Shown here piece after piece: positions 47,111 through 57,884 of a stretch of DNA of 64,000 nucleotides. The stretch lies in the NCBI RefSeq assembly GCF_019279795.1, contig NC_056738.1:476627988-476691987 (forward strand), given 5' to 3'. The notes beneath the pieces were generated by a model that saw nothing but the letters and a program-made list of their open reading frames with translations, was not told where the DNA came from and made no database searches. The first letter of the stretch is position 1. Each line of letters starts with the position of its first letter. A program made the translations under genes and the position numbers. The DNA comes from Protopterus annectens (Eukaryota; Chordata; Ceratodontiformes; Protopteridae).

Positions 47111-48179
47111 CCTATTTCCAAGTTCCACTATGCGAATGTGTACAATATATTCTCTCGCTTATTCATGTGGGGAGACATGCGTCACGGGCAGGTGTTTGAC
47201 CCTGGGTACTAGGTTTTGCATGACCGTCTAGGGCTGAACAGTCTCATGCACCACTACTGCACATTCAACTTGTGTCCAGATGTCTACAGGACTGGACATC
47301 GTGTCATGATACCCAGTCTGATTTTTATACAGGTTACTTTTCCCATGTGGGATATCCAAAAATTGAACAAGACCAATACTGTCCATTCTTTTGGATTTAC
47401 AAAAATGTGTTAGGGGTTTTACATGCAAGGGATACATAGTTTGCAATCCTGACACTGCCTAGGGTGACACTGCCTACTACATATGAGTAGTGGTCACTAT
47501 GTGTAAATATGGCTGCACCAAGCTAGTAAGCCAAGTATGGCTGGATTTGGTGGACGTTCAGGTATGTGGGCAGGTTGTGTGCTGTGGAGGGGATGATGGG
47601 TATTCAATTATCCATCCAGGTGTGTTGCATTTGGATGGGCCAGTTCCATCCAGACCATTCTGTGGGTATGTGCCGGTGACGTTTCTGTACATGTGTATCG
47701 CACATTTTAATATTCATATGTTTGTATGATTGTGTTCTACAGTATGGCCTGTCAGGTTGTATTGCAGATGTGTATACTTGTTCCTTGTGTTTCTTTCTGA
47801 TTCACCCGCTTCTCCCTCATACACCTCCAGTTCACCTATTCTGCATCCAACACAGTCTCGCCTTTCTGGATTATACCATTACCCATCCCCCCACATACAT
47901 ATTCCTGACACTCCATCCATCACTTCTTTGGTTGATGGCCCATGACACGGTCAAGGGAACACATTGCATACACTATATATGTCAGGTACCTGTATGGTTG
48001 TGTGGACTACCCTGGCATGTTTCACCTTCCACATGCTGTACATCACGCACATAGGTACACGCCCATACTTAACTTTCATGACATGGTTGGTACACCCGGG
48101 TAATACCCGTTCAACTGTGACACATCCTGACAAGTATGGCTTGGACCACATATGGGTGGATTTTGGCCAACTGCTCTGA
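47111..48179. other. Spacer between family R copies
   Basis: No gene is supported. The 110-codon frame 47,722-48,054 has no signature. A tRNA-like phrase (minus strand, CCAATGGTCAGAGCAGTTGG) ends at about 48,188. Confidence 0.4.
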
Positions 48180-48560
48180 CCATTGGTAAGGTGCCACCTT
48201 TTCATATGTCCAGGGTGAGATATATTCCAGACACAAATCTGATTTTACAGGACAACACATACCCACGGTCAGTACTACGGATAATACTTTTGTTTTCTGT
48301 CTACATGTTAGCTTATTGTTGTAGCAGTTTATATGCTCCCTCTCTTTCGTTTTCTTGCTTATTCTATTTCTTGTCACATGTGGTATGTTACATATGGACA
48401 TACCTATTGTATGTGACTATTACATGCAATATGGGATATAATTCTGTCATACGGTCACTGGATATTTACATTTATCATGGTTTTGGTATGGACACAACTG
48501 CCCAGCTGTATACTATCCCTCACAATGTGGGACAGCTGGTAACCCTGACCATTGGGCTAG
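48180..48560 (+). repeat. Dispersed repeat family R, copy 5
   Basis: CCACCTTTTCATATGTCCAG, ACACATACCCACGGTCAGT, GCTTATTCTATTTCTTGTC, CTATCCCTCACAATGTGGGA and CAGCTGGTAACCC occur in order and match copy 4 and the reverse complement of copy 1. Confidence 0.65.
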
Positions 48561-49680
48561 ACGTAGCTATTGGCAGCACGCTAACATGATGCTTTTCACT
48601 TCCACTTGGTATAACTATCTTCACTGTGTTAGAATACGGGCACACAGTTTTCAATGTCATTTGTTTGAGGGATGGAGACTCGATATTCCCTACCGTGCAT
48701 TTGTGTTTGCTTCTTAATTTTGTGTTCACAAGAACTGTCTTGCATGCTTTGCATACGTTTCAGTATCCACGGACACTGACAAGTGTCATTCCTATTGCAG
48801 GCAAATTGTTATATTCAAGCATTTTAGGTTGCACATTGACAGCTGACATTTCCATGCCTCCTTGCGGCACTTTGACATGCCCTATGCACTAGTGCTCGTT
48901 TCCTATGCACGTGGCTGTGGCGGCAGCGTGCATTCATTAATAAGCATTTGGCGCTACTGCACCATCTACACACCACATGGTCGGTGCAAGCCTAATGCCG
49001 GCCTTGCGCCGAGCTTCATGAATCCCGGGCAACATCTTTTTATGGCCTAGACATAAAGTAATTTAATTTTGGTTATTTTTCTGAAGTTAACCTTTTGTAT
49101 TCTAGTATCCACTGTTAAAATATATACATTTAAGCAGTTGCAATAGTTCATGTACATTTCTGTCCCTTCTAGTAGGGCACACTGTGGATACATTTCACGC
49201 ACAAGCTTTCTACAAAATATCTCTTCAGTACACGCCTGTACAAACCATCTTATATGACATACAGTTCTAATATATTTGTAACACAAGCATCTTATATAGA
49301 TCATGTTGATATTCACAAATGTAATATAATTATTTACAACATTCTAGACAGCTGTGCTGGCAGTATCTCTCTTTGTCACAATTTCCAAATAAAGAAGAAA
49401 ATGTTTGCTTCAAAACTTGGATTATCCTCTTGCATCTCATCTTGTCAGCATGTTTGATCTATTTTTTTACTTGTTCAAACTTAGTATATGTCAATTGTTG
49501 AAGAATTTATGACACATCTCAATTAAGTGCAATATTATTAGCAGACCACAAACCTTTATTACATTTTCATTTTATAGGTAATAAATTATTTTCTACATAG
49601 ATCAGCTGAAAACAAAGGCTGCTGCATACACCATCTCTTCGTGCCTGTAGTATTCATGCTTGAAGATGGGCTGAGTAAGT
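48561..49680. other. Unannotated; composition changes near 49 kb
   Basis: No gene is supported. From about 49.0 kb rightwards the DNA becomes clearly more AT-rich and loses the TG/CA and CATG bias. Confidence 0.45.
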
Positions 49681-49684
49681 AAGT

Positions 49685-50325
49685 AAGGCTAACTTACAAT
49701 GTAATTGGGCAGAAAACTATAAACGTTAACCCTACTTCCTGTTTCACAGCAAGCATCTTAGTAAGTGGGAAAACAAAATCAAAATAGAAAAATAAAAATT
49801 TTTTTCCTTGTCCTAAAAAATGTAAACACAAAATCATATGAGAAGTGTTTCAAACAGCAGTGAGGCAGCACTTATTCACAAAGGTCAGTGGACAGCTACA
49901 CACACTCTCAGTGGACCTCATTGTGTTCCTGCTCAAAGAGAAGTTCAATAAGGAAGAACCAAGAAAGGTATGCAACCCATGCAGAACAAATAACTAATAA
50001 CTAAACAAAACTCCATGGTGTCTGAACCATAGGGCTTTAAATTACACTCAACTGAGTGGAATTTAAAGCCCTACGGTTTAGACACAGTGGAGTTATTAGT
50101 TCAGTAACAAAGGCCAACTTGGCCTGTAAATAGCTGTAACTACAAATACCTACTTCACTTCCTGTTTCAATGAAAATCTCTTTATAAGAGGGAAAACAGA
50201 ATCAAAACAGAAAAATGAAAAATGATATATCCCATACTCCTGAAAAACTCTGGAGAGTGAACATAAAATAATATGAAAAAAGTATTTCAAACAGAAATAA
50301 GGCAACACTACTCCACCCAGATAAG
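49685..50325. repeat. Direct repeats (about 215 bp) flanking a fold-back
   Basis: CTACTTCCTGTTTCACAGCA and GGGAAAACAAAATCAAAATA at 49,730-49,795 recur with changes at 50,150-50,210 (CACTTCCTGTTTCAATGAAA, GGGAAAACAGAATCAAAACA). GTTTCAAACAGCAGTGAGGC recurs as ATTTCAAACAGAAATAAGGC. The hairpin at 49,992-50,101 lies between the two copies. Confidence 0.75.
49992..50101. repeat. Long inverted repeat (fold-back), about 42-bp arms
   Basis: TCTGAACCATAGGGCTTTAA at about 50,021 pairs with TTAAAGCCCTACGGTTTAGA at about 50,063. The pairing extends outward through ACTCCATGG/CAGTGGAGT and AACTAATAACT/AGTTATTAGTT, with one small asymmetric gap. The loop is about 15 bases. Confidence 0.9.
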
Positions 50326-51984
50326 ATAAAAACACAACTTGCTATGCACTCCCTATCTGTTGCTCTTGTGCAAGCACAGACTCCTACAACTCCTATAACT
50401 ACTCAGCCTCAGGTTATCTATCAACTTTTCCCCCAGGGATTTGTGCCCAGCAGCTGTAATGCCACTTGGCAACTGTGCCCCTACCATGGCCCCAGAAATA
50501 CAGATCCCTCAGCTTGATCAGCTTTAACTGTGAGGTCATGAGATGGGTCATAACAGATTTGATAAAGTGCAATATAAACAGGGAGCAATAGTCTATAGAA
50601 TCTTAAATAATAAGGTGTATACAAGATAAGTGGCTCTTTCATTAATTGGTAGCTTATTTAAAGCATGCAAGTGTCAATCAGAAAGTAGTGCATATCTGGC
50701 AATCTTATTCTCAATAATTTGTTTTTTAGCATTACAAGCAGAGTGTAAATAGCATACAACAAGACAATATTTTTATTCAGGAAGAAGTACAGTCTCAGCT
50801 AGTGCTTTGTAGGAGAAAGTAAACACGACATCCTGTAGCAGAGTTTTAGTTGTGAGAGGAGTTTATCAATGATATTATCAGTGTGGGTTGTAAAGCTTAA
50901 TGTCAAGGGTTAGGCCTTTGCATATGTACCCAGTTATAAATGGAATAATGTGCTTCTTATCATCTGAGGTAATATGGACAAGAACTCAAGAGACTTTGCA
51001 AGGGAAGGAAAAACAGCATACATTTTTTGTATTAAATTTTGATTTTATTTTGTTCAGGCCATTGACAAAGATTAAAAAAGTATTGCTGGAGTTAAGATTG
51101 CAGGACTGTGAAATATCTGTTTGCCTGGTATAATAAAATATTATCTACTTAGAGGGTAAGGTTAAGTAAAAGTAAATCATTGTTAATATCATTAGTGAAC
51201 AAAGAAAATAATAATGGGTCTAAAACAGACCCTTGTGATCATCTGTTGTTAGCACTCCATTACGACACAGTTGGTTTCTAATGTTCAAATCCCAATTTTT
51301 ACCACAATGTCTTTAATGTTCTTTAACGTTCTTAAACCTAATATAAAATGTCACCACCATAGCATTCAGAAACTGAGTAGTAGAATATATTTCTTTTTTT
51401 CTTTTTGTTTAAAATAGGCTGAAAATTTGTGAAACAGCATTTTAACATTTCATGAGCTATATTTTACATAAAAATCAACACGTGCTCTCTCTCTGAGAAC
51501 ATTTGCTTTAAATATCCCAGTTCCTACACAGAAATCTCATCAATGAGATTCAATTTGGACAACCTAAAAATGTGTCCCTTAACCAAACTGCTCTTCTTCC
51601 ACAGAGGGTAGTGGCTAGAAATGTGTAAAAAAATTGTCAGACAAATGTAAATTTTCTAAAAATGGCAGACATATATTAATTTGTATCTGACATCTAGAAA
51701 ACTTACTGTATAAAGACCAAAATTGTAAGTAACTTTTAAAAATTAAAATGATTCCTCTAAATAAGAACAATGTCTTCAATTCACTATTTTTACATTTCCA
51801 AATAATAAATATATCATCAAGGAAGTATAAATACAGTTTTTGACAATAACTAATTCTGGAATTCCAAACAATGCTGGTTTCCCAAAGTAATAACACAATA
51901 TTTGCAAAAAACAGGGGGTGATTTTGATTTAGCACCCATAGTTGCACCGTGTATTTTATGTAAATATTCCTCTTCAAAGAACAA

Positions 51985-51985
<1 letters not shown>
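50326..51985. other. Unannotated AT-rich intergenic DNA
   Basis: No exon, RNA or recognisable element is seen. A 120-codon minus-strand frame (51,977-51,615) has low-complexity composition and no signature. Confidence 0.45.
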
Positions 51986-51986
<1 letters not shown>

Positions 51987-52059
<73 letters not shown>

Positions 52060-52066
52060 TTTTTTG
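51987..52066. repeat. (AT)n microsatellite and T tract
   Basis: About 54 bases of AT followed by a 24-base T run. Confidence 0.97.
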
Positions 52067-52533
52067 AGAATCATTTCCATAAATAAACTTATCAACCTAA
52101 GCTCCATATTTGATAGCAAATTGTTATTATTTGTATCTTCAGAGTGAGTCGTTGTCTTAAACTGTACTTACACTTTCTTGATAATATATTTTCATTTGGA
52201 AAGGAAAAGTTAGTGAAGTGATTGCATTGTAGTTTATTTTTTGGGGGAATGTTGTTAATTCTTTAAACTAATTTGCAAATGTGATGTTAGAACAATATTG
52301 TTTTCATGCTGTATTGTATAAAGGGTCATGATAGAGGGATCTTAGCACCCTTGTTGCATCCCATATCCTGGCTACAGAAACACAGGTGTCACTATATTCC
52401 TATCTGGTCAGATGAGGGCAATATCTATATAATTGATAATACATTTACTTATTGCTAAAACATTATCGTGGCTAAGCGCAGTCTCTGTGGATGATAAAGG
52501 CTTGGATTCTGTATCACTGTTCAATGGTTTACA
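52067..52533. other. Unannotated sequence 5' of the Penelope-like element
   Basis: No clear RT motif is found upstream of 52,534, so the element is 5'-truncated somewhere here. A CTAAGCGCAGTCTCTGTGGA phrase with GATGATAAAGG (52,473-52,501) could be part of the element but is not conserved enough to judge. Confidence 0.4.
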
Positions 52534-53762
52534 ATGGGCAAGTGGGAGAAGGACTTTGTGTTAAACAACATAGACCACATGCAGCATATCACATGCTATT
52601 TGCACTTTATTGATGATATTTTTATTGTGTAGGAAGGTGATATCTTGCAGCTTGGAAATTTTATCAGTTACCTCAATCAAACAACCCCCTTCCTGAAGTT
52701 TAGCTCTTCCCATAGCTATACTTCAAACACTTTCTTAGATATGCATATTTCCAAGGATACCAACAATAACAGAATCAACACTGATCTACTCAGAAAACCA
52801 ATGAGGGGTAACTTACTACTCCACAGTAAAAGCCTGCATCATGCAAAGAAACAAGTATAATGTGGTGAATTCCCAGGGCTATAGATTAGCTGGAGCTAGA
52901 ATTATCACTGAGATGGAACCATTTTTGAGAAACCTGAACAACTTAGAGAATGATTTTCTAGTAACAGGTTATAAAAGTAAGATGTTAAAAAAAAAAACAT
53001 CTTGGAACCCATTACAGAACTGAAAAGGACTGAAGCACCTTCAATCTACCTCCCCAGTAGGAGAATGCTAAGAAATTCCATGAAGAATAACAAATATAAA
53101 TATAGCTGTATCCTTACATACACTTTGGATTATCACAGTATCAAAATGCTATTAAAGAAAACTGGGCCATTGTCACAGGAAACCCTTATCTGATTAATGC
53201 TTTAGGTGAAGCCCCATCCTTTGTTTACAGGAATGTCAAAAACATTAGAAGTTTTGTTAAATTTAAACCTAGACTATATGAGAGAAACACTAAAAGATGT
53301 GAAGCAAACTGTACATTTTGTATAGTTATACATCAACATAATGTTTTTTATTGCCCTTAGTTAAAGAAAATCATTAAGACCAGTCCAGGGGGTGACTGTA
53401 ACATTACAAAAGTAATTTACAGGGCACAGTGCAATGGATGTGATGCATTTTATGTGGGCAAGACTGCAAATAAACTTAAGCATAAGATTCCATGTCATCT
53501 GGCAGAAATCCGCTCTGGATTTAAAAATAATGCACTAGCCAAACACCTTGTTCTGCATAAAAGACACACAGGTTTTAGGTTTCAGATACTGGATTGCATA
53601 GACATGGATGGTCTTGAAGGAGACATCCTTAATATGCTGGAAAAACATGAACTCGTGTGGCAATTAAAGCTGAACTCTTTTAGGAAACATGGACTAAACT
53701 ATTACTGTTCACTTAAAAGTGTACAGGAACTTAGAAAGTTGGTACATTGTTTACATGATTAG
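52534..53762 (+). pseudogene. Penelope-like RT / GIY-YIG polyprotein fragment
   Basis: The palm active site is seen as CYLHFIDDIFIV (Asp-Asp at 52,612-52,617). It is followed at once by an in-frame TAG (52,630-52,632) where the family has Trp. Then come FLDMHISKDTNNNRINTDLL, RKPMRGNLLLHSKSLHHA (RT thumb) and, after frameshifts near 52,860 and 53,000-53,200, the nuclease: KVIYRAQCNGCDAFYVGKTA, EKHELVWQLKLNSFRKHGLN, stop at 53,760-53,762. YVGKT and the preceding VIY strand define the GIY-YIG fold. The usual conserved Arg of that domain is replaced (KHKIPCHL). The RT copies RNA; the nuclease cuts the target. Confidence 0.8.
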
Positions 53763-53894
53763 TTTAATTTTATTTTATTCTTCCATTTCATTTTAAATAC
53801 TGTGGTAAATAACTTTTAATAGAAGTATATATTTCATTTCTATCATCACACTTTCTTTTTCTTTTTTCCTTCTTCTTTATTCTGCTTTATATTT

Positions 53895-54330
53895 ATGTAT
53901 TATTTATTTATTTGACATTTGTTAACCGGGATAGTCCGACTGGACAAAAGCCCTTTTTCAGTGGAGGCCTGAAGAAAAGCTCCACATTAAATCAATACAA
54001 GAAAATTAACATGAAAAATAATGTATATTAAGAAAGCTCACATTACAACAAATACAAGATAAAAAATTAACATGATAACATATTGTAAATAGAAAAGAGA
54101 CTGAGAGTAAGAAAAACAGGTAACATTCAAGAAAAAACAAAGTTGAAGGAAACAATAATAGTCGCATTGAGATTATTTGAAGATAAAATTTGAGTCAAGG
54201 TAGGTAGTTAGGGGAGAAGAAGAGAGAGTGAGTAGGGAGAAAGTAGAGATGGAAGAGGGAAAGGGTTCAAGTGAGATGGACACAGAGACATATAAAATGG
54301 TTTAATAACAATACTAGCTAATTATACTAT
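53895..54330 (+). repeat. Dispersed repeat with TTTATTT...AGTCCGACTGG...TTCAGTGGAGGCC head
   Basis: A TTATTTATTTATTTGACATT head, GGATAGTCCGACTGG and TTTTTCAGTGGAGGCCTGAA occur within 100 bases. The same order is seen at 55,325-55,440 (TTTATTTTATTCATTTG, GCATAGTCAGATTAGACTG, TCTTCAGTGGAAGCCCAAGT). A long A/G-rich stretch follows both copies. The class is not determined. Confidence 0.55.
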
Positions 54331-54759
54331 ATTTTATGTAGATAGCTTTTAGGGTTCTTGTACACAGACCTGAAGAAGTCTAGAATGATGAAAGCGATCT
54401 TTGTTAACAACAGGTTATGGAAGTAGAGTATGGTTTGCACAGTGGATTTTTTACATGCAAAATGTATATGTATATATTTATATATATTTTTAGATTGCCA
54501 AAAGGTCTAAGGTTTAAATATTGCCAACCATGCACTATATTGCCTTGGATAAAATCACAGACTTAATAATCTGGTTAATACCAGATCATTATTAATTTTA
54601 TTTAAAGTACTTAATGGTTATAGTATTATGACTGCTACTAAGTAGGGCAGGACCAGCTTGAATGTCACACTGATGGTGGAAGGAATGTGAATCTGTTAAC
54701 ATGTATACCAATACACTGTGTTTTACATCACAATAAACCACTCCCATACCTGATAAAAA

Positions 54760-54761
<2 letters not shown>

Positions 54762-54807
<46 letters not shown>
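54762..54807. repeat. (AT)n microsatellite
   Basis: About 45 bases of pure AT. Confidence 0.97.
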
Positions 54808-54811
<4 letters not shown>

Positions 54812-55324
54812 AACGTTTGTGATGAAACTATTATTTTGTTAATTTTGTTTTAACTGGATCACTTGTCTGTGTGCTTAATAAAGGATTTTTGACTGGAAGC
54901 AGACTGACTACCGTGATTAGATTACTTTTGAATACTTACAAATTCTGTATAATGTTTTAAAATATATTTTTTATTATTTTTTTACTTAGAACAGGTTTAC
55001 ATTTGCTACTTCTACTGCCATTATCTGACTTTATTAATATACAGTGATTAACTAGATATATATGAATTAAAAATCATCCACATAGAGAAGTTTCTTACAA
55101 AGATTGATTAACTATTACTTATGTATTTGGAGAGCTGTATGTCATGTGACAGTTTATACACTGGAAAAAAAAGGAAAAGAACTTGCAAGCATGTCTGCAA
55201 TGTTAATATAAAGGACTTTAAGAATGCTTTAAGTAAATATGCTTTGGTTTGTAGTAATTAAAAAATCATGTTGAAAAAAAAGTAACTTCACCTATATATG
55301 AGAAGGGAGCTATCAAACAAACAT
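54808..55324. other. Unannotated AT-rich DNA
   Basis: No gene is supported. It may contain the true 3' end of the Penelope-like element near 54,890. Confidence 0.4.
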
Positions 55325-55450
55325 CAAACATTTATTTTATTCATTTGTTTTTTTTTTTGGGGGGGGGGGGTTCTTTACCAGCATAGTCAGATTAGACTGT
55401 GCTAGTCCATCTTCAGTGGAAGCCCAAGTAGAAAATTCCCAGTTACAAAG
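55325..55450 (+). repeat. Second copy of the dispersed TTTATTT/CAGTGGA repeat
   Basis: It aligns with 53,895-53,990. A T run and a 12-base G run (55,359-55,370) interrupt the head. Confidence 0.5.
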
Positions 55451-55560
55451 TAGACCATTTTATACCACAGAGAAAAATGTAAAGCTTAAAGTTGTAGTAT
55501 GGATGTACAGTCACTGAAAGGCTGCAATAGTTGAGAAAATCTGCAATCAGTAGAATATAG

Positions 55561-55650
55561 AGTTATCCACACCTCAAAGGAACTCCAGAAGACAGGAAAC
55601 AGTATCTACGGTTTCCTGTCTTCTGGAGTTCCATTGAGGTATGGATAACT
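55561..55650. repeat. Long, nearly perfect hairpin, 40-bp arms
   Basis: The left arm contains GGAACTCCAGAAGACAGG and the right arm its complement CCTGTCTTCTGGAGTTCC. Extended to the ends, AGTTATCCA pairs with TGGATAACT. By eye there are two mismatches in 40 pairs. The loop is the ten bases 55,601-55,610. Confidence 0.95.
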
Positions 55651-56950
55651 GTTTTCTAAGCTACAATTGCACCTTTTTCTCTTTCATTGTGGTGTAGAAT
55701 ATAGAGTTGTCACATATTAAGACACGACAAAATGGAATGTACAGAGAGGTTTAAAATGTCAAATGACATTTTTTACATTTATGAGTAGTAGAAATCAAAT
55801 AAGGAAAGTGGAACTGTGGGAGATATGAGCAGAAAGCGGGGAGGAGATAAAAGTAGAAAGCAGAGTAGGTGAGGAAAGTTGAGTAGTGTGTATATTTGCT
55901 AGTTGATAAAGAGAAAAAGAAAGTTGTGAAGCTGAAGTAGGTATAGAAGATAATGAGTGTGAACTGGAATTTTGGTGGAGTGTGAATTGGAATTTTGCTG
56001 GTTGAAAAATGTGTCAGGGATAAGCAGAGACAGTAAAAGTGGCAATAAGTGCAAAGGGATAGTAGACAATATAGGAAATTATATCAGCACATAATTTTAA
56101 ACTTTACTGTAAGACCTGTATAAAATTAGATGATCTTTGTTAATAATTGTTTACAAATGCAGAAATTAAAATAATAGTGAAAAGTTTTTTTAAAAAAGTT
56201 GGAAATGCCTTTATTTATTAAATACTACGTGGGTTATGACCCTATTATATTATATTCCTTTAAGGTTGTTAATGTGTACAAATACTTTGTTTAGTGTCAG
56301 TAATGTGAAGTTTCTTTGTAAAATCAAGTATATTACTTAGTTGCAGTTATGTCTTTATAGGTAGGTTTGCTTTATTGTGTTATAATAAGGTAAAATAAGG
56401 TAAAATTATAATACCAGGTTACCACTTTTGGTAAGGGAAAAAATGAGAATATATTTAATCAGTGTAAGTGTCTGCTAATCATCACATTTCACACCTCTCA
56501 TGTTGCCAGGCAGAAAGTATATATGGTCAAGGGATAAGGAACAAGTGATTTTTCTGACTACTTTCAGCAAGTAGATGGAGTGGGGGATTTGCATTTAAGT
56601 ATCACTTGCAAGCCACTTCCTTGGCTCTTTAAAAATCTCTGCCAGAAGTGATTTTTGCATGTAGGGGAACTAATATATCACAATGAGTGCATTGCCTTTG
56701 CTTAACAATTTAATTTGTATTTTTACTCTCTCCATTTATAGCAGACAGAATGTGTTTGTAACTAGGGCTAAAGAGAAAGTTAAGAGTGGCATTTCCTTCA
56801 TAGTTTCCTACTAGTAGGTGTTGGGGATGTGAGTTAATTGATCAAGTTTACCAGATGTCCTTAACTCAGAAAAAAATATATAAATCTGTGAAATCCAGTG
56901 TCAGTCTGTCTTACTTTCAAGATGGTAGTCTAATTTATTTCATTTAAAAT
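55651..56950. other. Unannotated AT-rich intergenic DNA
   Basis: No supported feature. A purine-rich stretch (55,800-56,060) follows the dispersed repeat, as in its first copy. GGTAAAATAAGGTAAAATTA is a small local duplication at 56,388. Confidence 0.45.
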
Positions 56951-57053
56951 TAAAATTAAAATTAGAATAAATTCAGCCAAAAACCTTCATTCACTTCACA
57001 CAGGGAAGCAGTTTTCCAACAGCAACATCAAAGCTCTTTTTGATGACCCTGTT

Positions 57054-57340
57054 TTGGGCATAGAAATGTTAGAAGCTGAAGCTGCAATTACAAAAAGAAG
57101 GTACAGTCTATACTCTCTCCCTCACAAGCCAGTATATCTGGCACTGAGAAGGTTGTCAACACAATCACTACATCTCAAACACCACCCACAACTACACAAC
57201 ACACACCCACATATGTGGAGGTTCTCAACAAAAACAAACCCAAACAAAGGAGACCTCAGAGGCAAAAACACATGAGAACTCCACAACCTCCCATACCACA
57301 TACCATGTATAGTCCACACACCAGTGTCACGCAATCATTA
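57054..57340 (+). pseudogene. Probable N-terminal ORF1 leader of CR1 copy C
   Basis: The frame 57,054-57,275 encodes a basic, His/Pro-rich peptide (LHLKHHPQLHNTHPHM) upstream of the esterase domain. Its position suits an ORF1 N-terminus, but no zinc knuckle or other domain is visible. The link to the esterase frame requires a frameshift. Confidence 0.4.
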
Positions 57341-57369
57341 AGGCCTAACCATAACCCAACATATTAATC

Positions 57370-57840
57370 ATAGGTTACTCCATTGTGAGACACACAGATG
57401 TGCCTTTCACCAGGCTGGATAAGGTTAGTTGTTTGTCAGGTGCCAGAATCTGCCATATCACACATGCACTCAAGTCTGTCAACAACTTTGTCATAGTCCA
57501 TGTTGGCATGAACAACTTGAGGCATACCTCCCTGGTCTATATGAAGGGAGACATGATTGAACTCAGTGAATATGTGTCCCAGGCAAGTATGAACCGAGCC
57601 TTAAGCAGCATTCTAGCATCACCCAGAATGATGTCTCAATACAAACAGGAAATTATTGACTTTAACAATTGGCTTAGTTTCTGGTGTCATTCAAGGAGGA
57701 TCCAGTGCCTGACAGCCTGGGAAGATATGATCGACAGACCATGATGCTTTGCTAGAGATGGCCTGCATCTGTCACACTTGGACTTCATGCTTCTGGCAAA
57801 GGCCCTTGCCTCCTCCATAGTGCCTTTTTTAGGAAATGTC
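57370..57840 (+). pseudogene. CR1 ORF1 esterase domain (copy C)
   Basis: All landmark blocks of the SGNH/GDSL esterase are visible. The nucleophile block reads IIGYSIVRHTDVP (the expected GDS is GYS), the glycine block GARICHITHAL, the Asn block VIVHVGMNNLRHTS, and the Asp/His block RDGLHLSHLDFMLLAKALA. The Ser, Asn, Asp and His survive, but the Asp before the Ser is Tyr. A stop codon at 57,742-57,744 separates the last block. In CR1-type LINEs this ORF1 domain is thought to help the ribonucleoprotein reach membranes or the nucleus. Confidence 0.75.
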
Positions 57841-57884
57841 ATGAGGTTGACACTACCAACATAAAAATCTCAAGAAAACACAAA

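Larger units (their letters stand above)
52534..54420 (+). mobile_element. Penelope-like element, 5'-truncated, with 3' UTR
   Basis: It starts in the RT palm domain, continues through the RT thumb and a C-terminal GIY-YIG nuclease, and ends in an AT-rich 3' region. That region holds CTGAAGAAG...GATGAAAGCG (54,370-54,396), a motif typical of the ends of this class. The boundaries are approximate. A TTTTGACTGGAAGCAGACTG phrase near 54,888 could mark the true 3' end beyond the AT microsatellite. Confidence 0.7.

Noticed and set aside
50326-51985. Host gene exons in the AT-rich part
   Set aside because: No frame with splice-like borders and plausible protein composition was found.
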